Shown piece after piece: positions 34,277 to 45,639 of a stretch of DNA of 64,000 nucleotides. Numbering within the stretch: position 1 is the stretch's first letter; each line of letters opens with the position of its first letter. The notes under the pieces are model-generated. The model did not search any database. It was not told where the DNA came from and saw only the letters and a list, made by a program, of their open reading frames with translations. A program made the translations under genes and the position numbers. This DNA comes from Beta vulgaris subsp. vulgaris. Its lineage: Eukaryota > Streptophyta > Magnoliopsida > Caryophyllales > Amaranthaceae. The DNA lies in NCBI RefSeq assembly GCF_026745355.1, contig NC_079202.1, forward strand, positions 48,790,787-48,854,786, written 5' to 3'.

Positions 34277-34830
34277 TGTGGTTAAATTGGAAAAGTTTGA
34301 TAATAATAGGTGAAATGGTAATTTTTAGGAAATGTATAAGTAACAAAAATTTCAAACTTACCTTATTTATAGTAGGGTTGGCCGAAATTCATGGCTTATG
34401 GCAATTTAATACATGTTGGTGGAAGTAGATATGAATTGATAAGGATTGACCAAGTGTGGTCAAAATTGAAAATGACATTATTGCATGAACTACACATTAT
34501 GTATATTTGCATTGAATAAGTTGGAAGGAAAAGTTATTACTAAGAACAATTACATAATTTTTTTCGGATATTCATATATATATATATAATTATATATATA
34601 TTTTTAAAAAAAAGCCTCATAAAAAACGAATTTGTTGAGTGACATATAAAATGTTTGTATAAGTTGGTATGACATGTATAAGCATTGACCAATTGGAGTC
34701 AAATTTTATAATGACAACTAATATAAATGTAGTAAAACATAAATAGAAACATAAACCTAACTTCTTATTCCATTGAAATTTAGATGAGAAATATTACGTA
34801 ATTAAGATAATACAACGTAAAAAACAAAAT

Positions 34831-35231
34831 TCAACTACACTTTAATTTGATAATAATCCAACAATATGCTTTTGAAGTTGGTATTACACCACCATCGTTC
34901 ATGTTGATTTCTTCAATTGGATATCGACATACGTAATGAGCTCGTGGAGGATTGCAATGAAGGAAATGTAGTATCATATATTCTAGATCAATATAAATCC
35001 TAGAATCTCTATTGTAGAGAACACATACTCCGTCATATTCCAATCATCTGAATACAACCCTTCAGGATTCGTAACATTCTTGCCAACTTTATAAGATTTA
35101 ATATCACCGGAACGAAACATTGTTAGTAACATACCTTGATGATCAAAAAAATTAGAATGTTCAACTTTTGGATGCCAAGTCTTAACTTTTGGTGAAAAAG
35201 GTGAGTCTAAAGAAAAATAGTCATTCATCAT
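34831..35231 (-). pseudogene. Family B small gene, copy 1 (unknown function)
   Basis: The first frame from 35231 has KVEHSNFFDHQGMLLTMFRS. A frame change near 35040 leads to EYMILHFLHCNPPRAHYVC and then a stop at 34831. HSNFFD..GMLLTMFR matches YSNFLDV.SMVLTLFR in copies 2 and 3, and the PPRA motif is shared. It is the most diverged copy: the acidic tail is replaced and the GYRPYFD block is not visible. No known domain is recognised. Confidence 0.45.
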
Positions 35232-36419
35232 ACTATTACAAAATGAATGTACACGTTTTTAAAATAATATAATTTTTATAGTGTGTAAGGTGGAATAAAA
35301 ATAATAAGCTTAGTTATAGAAAACCTTACATAATTAATACGATTAATTAATGTTTTCCATATTAAACGTATATGAGAGTACAAATAATTTCGTTCATAAC
35401 ATAAATGGAGTAAATCCCAAAATTACGTTATCTAATTAGGAATGATTTTGATATATGTTATGAAATTGAACTTGATTATATAATTTAAGTAATTCAAAGT
35501 TTAAATAATATTAATTGATATTTTTCGTATGAAACAAAGATTATACTTCAAAATACTTTCCATATTAAATTTAAAGTTAGTCAATCCCCAAAATCAGCTA
35601 TCTATTTAGGAATGATTTTTATATATGTTATGAAATTGAACATGATTAAATACTTAAATTAATTAAAGTTTGAATTAGAATAATTGATTTTTTCCATTGA
35701 AAACGAAAGTATGATTTAGTCAATCTAAAAAATATTCGTTTATTCATATTAGGAATGATTTTGATAGATGTTATGAAATTGAACATGATTATATAATTTA
35801 AGTAATTCAAAATTTAAATAATATAGAATGATATTTTCCATATTAAACGAATAGGTTAAGTGGTAATTTTTAGGAGATGTTTAGGTAAAAAAATTAGCAA
35901 ATTTACCTTATTTATAATAGGTTGGCCGAATTATTATGATTAAGGCAATTATTACATATTGGTGGAATAGATATGAATTGATAAGGATTGACAAAGTGTG
36001 GTCAAAATTGAAAATGACATTGTTGCATGAAGTACACATTAGTTAGATTTGACTAAAACCGTTTTTTTTTTTTTGAATTGAATATGTTGGAAGCAACATT
36101 AGTTATTAAGGAAATATGTTATGTCCTCAATAATTTTCGGATCTTCATATATATAGATACTTATATATATTCTTTAAAAAAACCTCATTAGTAATTCTAA
36201 AAAACGAAATATTGAGGAACATATAATGAATGTTTGATATAAGTTGGTATGACATTTAAAATCATTGACCAATTGGAGTCAAAGTTGAAAATAACAACTA
36301 ATACATCAGTGCTAGAATAATAAAATTAATAACTTAAATAAAAATATGAGATTAGAAAGGATAGTAGCTATGTTATTCAATACATAATCTAATTTTTTAT
36401 CCCAACACCTTTGATTACA
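35232..36419. repeat. Helitron interior duplicated block, left copy
   Basis: From about 35361 to 36395 the sequence recurs at about 37291-38325, 1.93 kb to the right and about 90% alike by eye. Shared landmarks are AATTTCGTTCATAACATAA, AGGTTAAGTGGTAATTTTTA, TAATAGGTTGGCCGAATTA and GACCAATTGGAGTCAAAG. Part of it also matches 34300-34470, downstream of A copy 1, so the unit has been copied more than once. No coding frame was found within it. Confidence 0.8.
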
Positions 36420-36664
36420 TTACTGATTTATTAGATCATCCAAATACTGAACTGTTCTCCTTGCTTCTGTTGTTGCAAGTTCAATCTTATTACGAAAGGA
36501 GATAATCATACCAACATAACCCATGGTTTCCAGATCTTCTTCTTCTAATTTCTCTAGTGCTTTTAGAGAATTTGCAATCTGCTCATCAATGGCAGACCAT
36601 GCTTCAAATATATTCCATCATAGCATCATTAATTATTGACATGTTCAGCAATTTTAGGATCCAT
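36420..36664 (-). pseudogene. Family A small gene, copy 2 (unknown function)
   Basis: Starts MDPKIAEHVN at 36664. After a frame change it continues FEAWSAIDEQIANSLKALEK, LEEEDLETMGYVGMIISFRN, KIELATTEARRTVQYLDDL to a stop at 36420. This is the cleanest copy and suggests a protein of about 80 residues that is almost entirely helical. The conserved core across copies is AMGY(I/V)..II.FRN.IELA..EA....V.YLD. It lies inside the 1.93-kb duplication, but the right-hand unit has lost this gene (about 640 bp missing). Confidence 0.55.
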
Positions 36665-38439
36665 CTAATAGAGTAATTCCGTTTTTTCAAAAGTAGATGG
36701 CTACCAATATTAGACAATTTTTTGAACTTGTTGTTTTTGTTTAGTGTGGTTGTGCAAAAAACCGGTTTAGTATTATGCATTTTATAGGCATGAAAACATC
36801 ATTTGATGAATTGCATGCATTAGGTGGTAGTTCATATTTAATGTTTTGCATGCATTGGTTGGTAATTCATAATTTAATGTATTGCATGGACTAATAATAT
36901 AATCTAACCATGAGAAATATCCTAAAAAACGTTTTTCTTATAGTTTGTGAGATTGAACTCGATTAATTAATAAATCTTATATCAATTAACATTAATTTAT
37001 ATTTTTAATATTAAACGTATTTTATGATTTTCACCATAATTTAATAATCAATGCAAAATCCGAAAACAAAAAGAAAGCAACTATATATATATATATATTA
37101 TTATGAAAAAAGTGATTAGTAAGTAACTATTATATTATAACAATTTATAATATGCATATTATACACGAAATAATGTATAATCGAATAATATATTATTATC
37201 ATAAATACTCATTGCACCTAAATAGATTAGAACATAAAAATAAAAACAAACATTATAAATAACTACGAATAATACAAAACATTCTAACATAACCGAACGT
37301 ATATGAGAATACACAATAATTTCGTTCATAACATAAATGGAGTCAATCCCAAAATCACGTTATCTAATTAGGAATGATTTTGATATATGTTATGAAATTG
37401 AACTTGATTATATAATTTAAGTAATTCAAAGTTTAAAGAATATTAATTGATATTTTCCGTATTAAACAAACATTATACTTCAAAATACTTTCCATATTAA
37501 ATTTTAAATTAGTCAATCCCCAAAATCACGTTATCTATTTAGGAATGATTTTTATATATGTTATGAAATTGAACATGATTAAATACTTAAATTAATTAAA
37601 GTTTGAATTAGAATAATTGATTTTTTCCATTGAAATCGAAAGTATGATTTAGTCAATCCAAAAAATATTCGTTTATTCATATTAGGAATAAGTTTCATAG
37701 ATGTTATGAAATTGAACATGATTATATAATTTAATTAATTCAAAATTTAAATAATATAGAATGATATTTTACATATTAAACGAAAAGGTTAAGTGGTAAT
37801 TTTTAGGAGATGTTTAGCTAACAAAATTAGCAAATTTACCTTATTTATAATAGGTTGGCCGAATTATTATGATTAAGGCAATTTATTACATATTGGTGGA
37901 AGTAGATATGAATTGATAAGGATTGACAAAGTGTGGTCAAAATTGAAAATGATATTGTTGCATGAAGTACACATTAGCTAGATTTGACTACAACTTTTTT
38001 TTTTTTTTGCATTGAATATGTTGAAGCAACATTATTTATTAAGGAAATATGTTATGTCTCTCAATTATTTTCGGATCTTCATATATATAAAATATTATAT
38101 TCTTTAAAAAATAAACCTCATTTGTAATTATAAAAAACGAAATATTGAGGAACATATAATAATGTTTGATATAAGTTGGTATGTCATTTATTATCATTGA
38201 CCAATTGGAGTCAAAGTTGAAAATGACAAATAATACATATGCTACAATAATAAAATTAGTAACTTCAAATAAAAATATGAGATTAGAAAGGATAGTAGCT
38301 ATGTTATTCAATACATAATCTCATGGTTTTCACCATAGTTAATAATCAATGAAAATCCGAACAACAAAAGAAAACATATATAATATATATATATATATAT
38401 TATATATATTATATAATATATATATATATATATATATAT

Positions 38440-38493
<54 letters not shown>

Positions 38494-38849
38494 TATATAT
38501 ATATATATATATTTTATTTAGAAAAGAGTGATTAGTAAGTAACTACTTATATTATAACAATTTATGATATGCATATTATACTCGAAATAATATATAATAA
38601 TATATTATCATAAATACTCATTGCACCTAAATAGATTAGAACATTGAAAATAAAAAACATACATTCTATCAATACGAATAATACAAAACATTTTAACATA
38701 ACCGAACATAAAATATATCATAAAAACAATTGCACTTAATAACTAGACATTGAAAATACGAAACTAATATTCTAAACAACTACGAATAATACAAACTAGG
38801 TTAATATTATTTGCTAGATAATTTAGTATTACCTACCAATACTTCTTCA
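36665..38849. repeat. Helitron interior duplicated block, right copy, and spacer
   Basis: 37020-37290 matches 38325-38640 (TTTTCACCATA, GTGATTAGTAAGTAACTA, CTCATTGCACCTAAATAGAT), and 37291-38325 matches 35361-36395. The arrangement is a tandem duplication with an internal deletion. A (TA)n tract at 38388-38516 lies at a position where the left copy has only a short TA run. No gene is seen. Confidence 0.75.
38388..38516. repeat. TA-rich microsatellite in the Helitron
   Basis: About 130 bp of almost pure TA with occasional TTA interruptions. It is expanded relative to the matching site near 37080-37100. Confidence 0.9.
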
Positions 38850-39107
38850 TTAATTTTCACTTATTAATAGAGAATCCAAATACTCAACGGTGCATTTTGC
38901 TTCTTTGGTAGCAAGTTCAATCTCATTACGAAATCCGATTATCATAGCAATATAACCCATAGCATTCTCACTTGATCTTCTTCTTCTTTCTTGAATTTTA
39001 TTTAAATTTTGAAGACATGTAGTTGTTTATCATCAACCATGGACACTGGTCCAAGAATTTCAACATAACATTGTAACTTTTACATCTTTGAGACATTTTG
39101 GATCCAT
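38850..39107 (-). pseudogene. Family A small gene, copy 3 (unknown function)
   Basis: Starts MDPKCLKDVKVTMLC at 39107. Frame changes follow, then WTSVHG..., NKIQERRRRSSE and NAMGYIAMIIGFRNEIELAT, KEAKCTVEYLDSLL to a stop at 38850. MDPK at the start and GFRNEIELAT.EA...VEYLDSL at the end match copy 2. At least two one-base breaks are needed to read it through. Confidence 0.5.
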
Positions 39108-39461
39108 TATAAGATGATAATTTCTATATCTTATACTTATAACTAATGAAATGTAAAATGAAATAAGGAGTTTTTTGAAGAATGAAAGAAATCGTTTTTT
39201 GGGAGGTGATGGGATGAACATAGAAATACCAAATATCTTTATATAGGCCAAGTAGAACCGGCTTTCTAGGTTTAATTTATTGCAAGTAAGGCATTGCAAT
39301 TAACTATGATAGGTACCTTGATAGGTATTGCCTTTAGACCAACAAATAACATAGTCAAAGGTGCAAAAAGTATTAAATAATAACCATTACTTTATTATAA
39401 TTTCATAATTCGACACAATTAAGACATAAACATAATAAAAATCAAAACAATATAAAACAAC

Positions 39462-39915
39462 ACTAAAAATTACTATTGTTCAACTCTACATGAGTCGTTT
39501 CATTACAAATATAATCGAGTAAAACTTTATTACTGATACGACTACAATCCGTACTGTTTAAATCAATGTCTTCAAAATAGTCATCATCAACTTTGTAAGC
39601 CCTAGGAGGATGGATTGTAGATCATAAATCATCATATTCCAAAAATCAAAATATGGACGATAACCATCTATTGTTGTATTGACATCTTCAACATAAGCCC
39701 AAACTTCGTTGCTTCTATTGATATGATAAGTGAACATACTCGACACATCGTGGAAATATAAACGCCTCCACGAAATAGTGTTAAAACCATAGATTTCACA
39801 TCAAGAAAATTAGAATAGTCAATTTTAGTGGGTCTTTTTCCTTTCGAATATGAGATTTTAAAATATTTTGTGGAGGACATTGTATTGGTTTTGAGGCAGA
39901 GGAGGAAGTTGGCAT
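39462..39915 (-). pseudogene. Family B small gene, copy 2 (unknown function)
   Basis: Starts MPTSSSASKPIQCPPQNILK at 39915. Frame changes follow, then KIDYSNFLDVKSMVLTLFRG, SSMFTYHINRSNEVWAYVED, TTIDGYRPYFDFWNMMIYDL and PPRAYKVDDDYFEDIDLN to a stop at 39462. The implied protein is about 150 residues with a Ser/Pro-rich start, a hydrophobic and aromatic core and an acidic tail. No domain is recognised and no transmembrane segment is evident. The best-preserved stretches coincide with those of copy 3, which suggests past coding constraint. Confidence 0.5.
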
Positions 39916-40663
39916 GATACTAATTGTTGAAAGCACTAATTATTGTATTCATGAATGAAAATTCGGTCCTATTTATACTTAAAGGGAGCTATGTATAATG
40001 TAACTAATCTCGGCATTTTTTAAAAAATTCAATAGTTGATAGGCCGAAATTAAGGTTGATTGACAATTAACTATAAATCATCCTTGATTGATAATTTGAT
40101 TTATTACCATTATAAGTATATAGGAAAAAAGTATGTACATGACATTCAATCTACTATAAGCATTAGAGAAAAAAATTCGAACTTCAAGATAGTTGGAGAT
40201 TTTAGAATTCGAAAAAATTTCTAAAAATACACCATTGATCCCCCTTCCCTTATAGAATTTTTAGCATTAGAGAAAAAAAATCGAAAAAAAAATTTCGGAC
40301 AATAAATATCATAATTGGAGATTTTAGAATCCAAATTGCCTTTTTTTATTCCAAATTTAAGCAAATCAACATTAAGTACCTCAATCACCCATAATTTTCG
40401 GCCAAAAAACCGAAAAATTTAAGAATTCTAAAATCACCACATAGCCAATTATTTTATTATATTGATAACTCAGAAATAATATTGAGTGTCTTCCAACTAT
40501 ATCAAAAAAATATTATATAACAATAAAATACTAATAACATTAATCAGACAAAAAAAAATATAGATAATATAAAAGTAGACAGTATTGGATATAAGATTTT
40601 ATTCATAATTATTAAAAATGACAACATTGATTAATAAAAATTATATAAAGCAATAAATGTTTT
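39916..40663. other. Helitron interior, no gene seen
   Basis: AT-rich spacer between family B copy 2 and F-box copy 3. It holds a few short repeats of AGCATTAGAGAAAAAAA and TTGGAGATTTTAGAATTC, but no supported frame. Confidence 0.45.
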
Positions 40664-41928
40664 TCAACCCTTCAAGATAGTGAAGAAAAATCTAACTTCT
40701 CTATCACACTTGCAATCATAACACTTCAATCTACTATAAGCATTAGCAACATTATAGTAATCATGTATAGCCACATGTTGCCCTTCATATGATCCTTATT
40801 GTTGTTTTGACAAACAAATGGTGGCTTTCTTTGCAAAATTCTCGTTGTGTTAATCCTTATCGTCCACAACATTTTTTTTAAGATATCTCTACATTCAATA
40901 ATATTCGCCATATTTAGTCTCGAAAGTGTTTTTTTTAGCTTATCATGACCAAGCTTTATATAATTCGGGTAATTTGATGATAGCCAAATTAGGCCTAGCA
41001 AGTAACATGCCATAGTGTCTCCAACTTTGGTGGCCTCGATCAAAGTCAAAATCCAGTGGCGTATTCTTTTCTTCAAAAATTTGGATCTGCATAAAAACAT
41101 ATAAGGAAATAAAAAGTTTATTTTAACAATATTAAAACATATAATTAATAAGCAAACGAATTTTATTTAAATGTGCATCAGTTTATATGCTTTTAACAAA
41201 CGAATAGATAATAAATATGTAATTTATTTTAATTGTCATTCGTAAAATAGATAATAAAAATTTAACAAACGAATTGATTTTTAAAATTAATTTATTTTAA
41301 TTTTAATTCGTAAACAAAATATAAAAACGTTCCACAAACGTTTTGATTTTTAAATTTAATTTATTTTAATTTAATTCGTAAAATAATAATAAAAATTTTA
41401 ACAAACAATGTTATTAATATGAAATTAAATATTGATCTTTTATCTATTAATATTATAAACGTTATATCATAATGTAACATTAATATGAAATTAACTAAAT
41501 AAAGATATATATACAATAAATGACTTACTAATCCAAACGAACCAGTGCAGCAGGATTTTTCACTTCAAGGCATTTCGAGAAAAATAACTTGGCATTACTA
41601 TTCACCAACTCTCCACCATTAATTAAAAATTCAAGTAAACTTTCTTCATCACATGTTCATCCTTTGATAGTGTATTCAGAATCTTACAACTGATAAACAA
41701 TAGATAACCATTAAGTACGTTTTCACATTAACTAACACATTAAAAAAATATGTTATTATTTAGAAATACTTAATTTGCAACACATCAAACTGAATGGACT
41801 TGTGAAGCAACACGTCCAAGAATATTAATTGTTATCTCAATAGGTAAACTTTCAAAAATATTGCGCCTACATTGAGACTTTTTTCTCATTGCAGATGAGT
41901 TCTTCTTGTTTTCGGATTTTCTCTTCAT
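40664..41928 (-). pseudogene. F-box gene copy 3 (At2g35280-like) on the Helitron
   Basis: Exon 1 from ATG 41928 has a basic start (MKRKSENKKNSSAMRKKSQC) and then an F-box, FESLPIEITINILGRVASQV. A middle exon (about 41690-41530) is only partly readable. Exon 3 (about 41096-40664) has LIEATKVGDTMACYLLGLIW (the Sel1-like helix), then HDKLKKTLSRLNMANIIECR and KPPFVCQNN. After a frame break the Cys-rich tail CYDCKCDREVRFF matches CDSCKCNREL of copy 1. It is more diverged from copies 1 and 2 than they are from each other. A SCF adaptor role is family knowledge. Confidence 0.65.
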
Positions 41929-41987
41929 TGCTAAAGAATATATGAGATATTTGAATGTATTATTCGAATAATACACCTATATATATT

Positions 41988-41993
<6 letters not shown>

Positions 41994-42051
<58 letters not shown>

Positions 42052-42062
42052 TATATATATAT
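41994..42062. repeat. TA microsatellite
   Basis: About 70 bp of TA repeats just upstream (minus-strand sense) of F-box copy 3. Confidence 0.9.
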
Positions 42063-42172
42063 TAATTTGTAACACCACACAAAAATTGCCATACTAAACG
42101 TATCAAGTTAATAGGAAAACATTCCTTATTTTAAAAACCGACATATATTCGAATAAATACCAAAAAGAAACC

Positions 42173-43966
42173 CACTACAAGAAAAAGGACGATTTGCGTC
42201 CCCCCATTTGCGTCGCACAGACACGGAAACGACGCACAGTTCGGATTTGCGTCGAATTTGGGAAGCTGTGCGACGCAAATCACAACAATATCTCCAGCAG
42301 GTGCGCGTTATGTGCGTCGCACCCTACTCTCATGCGACGCACATTGCTAATTTGCGTCGCATGAGAGGATTGTGCGACGCACAACATGGGTACAATGTGC
42401 GTCGGATTATCGTGTGTGCGCGACGCATATTAGAATTAAATAAATTTGGGCTATGATTTGCGTCGTATGGGCCATATCACACGACGCAGATCATGGGTTA
42501 CCCATATTTAAAAGAGGCGCTTTTTAGGGTTTAGTTTACAACCCATACATTTCAGCCGTTTTCCAAACCCTCTCTCCTTCATCTCTCTCACTCTCATTCA
42601 AACCTCCTTCGCATCTCTCCTTATGCTATCTCTCCTTCGCATCTCTCCTTCGCATCTCTCCTTCTGCTATCTCTCATTTTCTCACCTTCATCTGTCATCT
42701 CTCTCGTTGGCGAATTCGGCGGCTTCGCATCTCTCTTTAAAATGTTATTCGTGATGCTGTTACTTATGCTCGTCGCAAAACTGTCACCGCCATGGATGTT
42801 GTCTTTGCTCTTAAGAGGCAAGGTCGCACTCTTTACGGTTTCGGTGGTTAATTATACATAATAAATTAGGAAATTTTTTTTTTTTTTGACGGGGAGGCCT
42901 TTCATTTCAGATCCAGATGATTGAAAGACCATTCGTGTTTTCGGCATACAAGTCGACGAATTCGTTTTGCGTAGGTATTTCATTTCAGATCCAGATGGTC
43001 GACGAATTCTTCTTCTTCGTGTTTTCGTTTTGTGAAGGTATTTTTTCTTTTTCAGCATACACGTCGACGAATTCGTTTTGTGAAGGTATTATTTCTTTTT
43101 CTTTATTTTTCTTTATGTCTGATTTTTTTGTTTATTTTGACCTTTTCTCGTTTTCAGATCTGGTTCTTCTCGAAGTCTTGTAGTTGCGTTTGAGGTGAAG
43201 ATCTGGATTGCTATGAAATTACATGAAATTCTCGAAGATCTGAAATTTCGACTGGATTGCTATGAAGATTGCGTTTGAGTTTTGTATTTTTATTTTTAAT
43301 TTTTCTATTTTTGATTTAGTTTCTTGATTGTTCGTTTTAGTTTTAGATCTGATGTTAGTGGTAATGGTGATATTTTTTTTTGTATTTTTCAATTAAAATT
43401 ATAAAATCATGTATCTTCTACTCATGTAACTTCTACTCATCTGGTTAGCGTTTGAGTTTTGTAGTTTTAGTATTTTTTTTAGTTTTTCTACTCATGTAAT
43501 TTTTGGTAATGGTGATGTTCTTCATTTCCTTTTCAATTGCAATTTGCGTTTTCTACTCATCTTCTGGCACATCATGTAACTTCTAGTTTTTGCTGTTTCT
43601 GTACCACTTCCAACTCCACTTTCTATCCTTTCTAGTTTTTTTAATAAAAAAAAAAAAATTTTTTTTTTTAAAAATTACAATTTGCGTCGCACGTGGCCCA
43701 AGGTGCGACGCAAATCATTCATCTGCGTCGCACCCTAGGCGATGTGCGACGCACATTACCCTTTGAACTTGGTTAATTAGGCTGGCAAGATTCACTTGCG
43801 TCGCACCGTATACAGGTGCGACGCAAATAGGTGAACCATTTGCGTCGTTTCTGCATACGACGTAGGTCGTTTCGAGTCATTTGCGTCGAGGGCTTTGGCG
43901 TCGCACCAAAGTCCGACGCAAATAGGCGCCTCACATCCGACGCAAATTGCCTTTTCTGTACTAGTG
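42173..43966. mobile_element. Non-autonomous CACTA (En/Spm) element with histone H4 fragment
   Basis: Ends are CACTACAAGAAAAAGG on the left and the complement of CACTAGTACAGAAAAGG on the right, with the 3-bp target duplication ACC on each side (42170-42172 and 43967-43969). Subterminal arrays of TTTGCGTCGCAC and GTGCGACGCAAAT, in both orientations, flank the middle, as expected for transposase-binding repeats of CACTA elements. No transposase is present. The middle holds a CT-rich leader and a truncated histone H4 sequence. It is inserted in the Helitron and has its own target duplication, so it came later. Confidence 0.93.
42741..42851 (+). pseudogene. Histone H4 C-terminal fragment captured by CACTA
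   Basis: An open frame encodes [19 protein letters not shown], then [17 protein letters not shown] and TAA. This is the C-terminal third of histone H4, normally almost invariant. Compared with the plant H4 consensus, the three residues TEH between VTY and ARR are missing, a clean in-frame 9-bp loss, and one Tyr is Phe. The N-terminal tail and first helices are absent. It sits after a CTCTCTCC-rich stretch that could be captured promoter or leader DNA. It cannot make a functional histone fold. Confidence 0.9.
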
Positions 43967-44647
43967 ACCGTATTTTTTAAACATTCCTTAGTTAATAATA
44001 TTGATGATTCAAAAAATCGACATATATCTTTTTAACATATTTTTTATGAAATTCGAATTAGTTATGATTTTATTCGAATATATGTATCATAACTCCTTTT
44101 TTTAAACATTCCTTAGTTAATAATATTGATGATTCAAAAAATCGACATAATTCCTTATTTTTATGAAATTCGAATTAGTTATGGTTAAATATAACACAAT
44201 TTGTTTAGTGGCATAATTAAATAGGACATATAAAACTTTGGATAAATATAAGTTGTATGATGGTGGAAAATAATATATAAGAGATAGATATGTAGTTGAG
44301 TACAAAAATATATTGCCATTCAATGTGACTTTTGCATTAAATTGTAGGTCATTGTTTTGATTGAAAAGATGGTGGGGACTTTATATAGGTCAAAGTATTT
44401 GAATATTGAATCATCAAAATCAATACATTAGACAAAGTACTTAATAATTTGATAATGACATGACAACAAAATAAATAAGTACATAAAGAAAGCGCATAAA
44501 GATATGTAAATCATCTTAGTACAACAACGTACTAAAAAAAGTAAATGAACCAAAAGAAATTAAATAATGTTATCGATTATTAAAATGGTAATGACAATTA
44601 CAATCAAACTTTAATTACTACGTTTTAATCAATTGATAGATAATCAA
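43967..44647. other. Helitron interior with a local direct duplication
   Basis: The segment TTTTTTAAACATTCCTTAGT ... ATTCGAATTAGTTATG at about 43973-44066 is repeated at 44098-44181. No gene is seen. Confidence 0.55.
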
Positions 44648-45050
44648 CTAATACATTGTTGTTAACGCCAAACATTCCATGTTGTTTAAATCACAATCTT
44701 CAAAATAGTCATCATCAATCTTGTAAGCTCTTGATGGAATGCATTGTAGATCATATAACATCATATTCGAATAATCAAAATATGGACGATAACCATGTAT
44801 TGTTTTCCAAACGTCTTCAACAATAAGCCCCAAACTTCATTGCTTTTTATTAAAATCATATGTAAACATACTGGACACATTGTGGAAATAAAGATGGCCT
44901 CCACGGAAGAGTGTTAAAACCATAGATTCAACATCTAAGAAATTCGAATATTCAACTTTAGGCGGGCCATTTTTTTGATGGATTTTCGGTTTCTATTATA
45001 TTTGGAGGAGAACATAATATTGATGTAGAAGTAGGGGAAGAAGTTGACAT
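44648..45050 (-). pseudogene. Family B small gene, copy 3 (unknown function)
   Basis: Starts MSTSSPTSTSILCSPPNII at 45050. After frame changes come KVEYSNFLDVESMVLTLFRG, NVSSMFTYDFN, VEDVWKTIHGYRPYFDYSNM and SRAYKIDDDYFEDCDLNN, with a stop at 44648. It aligns along its whole length with copy 2, including the Ser/Pro start and the DDDYFED tail. It is the gene nearest the Helitron 5' end. Three one-base breaks are needed to read it through. Confidence 0.5.
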
Positions 45051-45639
45051 CAATATGCAAATTGAAAGTCCGAAATTGAGTTGGGATGTTTGAAGAGAAA
45101 ACGACACTATTTATACTAAAAATCTACCGTTTTTTATTTTTTTGAAAATACGTTATCAAGCTAATTATGGTTGATTGACAATCGGAATAACTATTGATTG
45201 ATTGATTAGTAATATAATTTCGAAAAGTATCAATTTAAATTAACTAATTGATTGACAATTACCATTAATCGAGGCAATAATTAAGATTGATTGATAATTT
45301 AAATTACTTCCGTATTTAGTTGATTAGAAAATATTCGAAATAACCCAATATGGCAAAAAAAAAATTCGGCCAACACTAATGGGAATTCGGAATTTTGAAT
45401 TACGAAATTGTACCATATATAACTCTCAATCACAATACTATATGTTTGGAATATCCTTGATTTCCGGAAATCTCTTATGAGATCATGATATTAATTGCCT
45501 AATTTAAAAAATAATCAATCATTTTCCGAATTCCTTTGCATTTTTCATATAATTTTCGGCCAAAATATTCTTCTTTGCCACGTGGACACTCTCATTGAGA
45601 GTTTAATTGTGAGGAGCTCTAGAATTGCTCGGTTAATGT
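45051..45639. other. Helitron 5' region, non-coding
   Basis: AT-rich DNA between family B copy 3 and the 5' terminus, with many short GATTGATTGACAAT words. It may hold the promoter for the first cargo gene. No frame is supported. Confidence 0.45.

Noticed and set aside
38349..38531. Ile/Tyr-repeat frame
   Set aside because: Translation of the TA microsatellite.
42208..42456. Arg-rich 82-codon frame at the CACTA left end
   Set aside because: It is the translation of the subterminal GCGTCGCAC repeats, not a protein gene.
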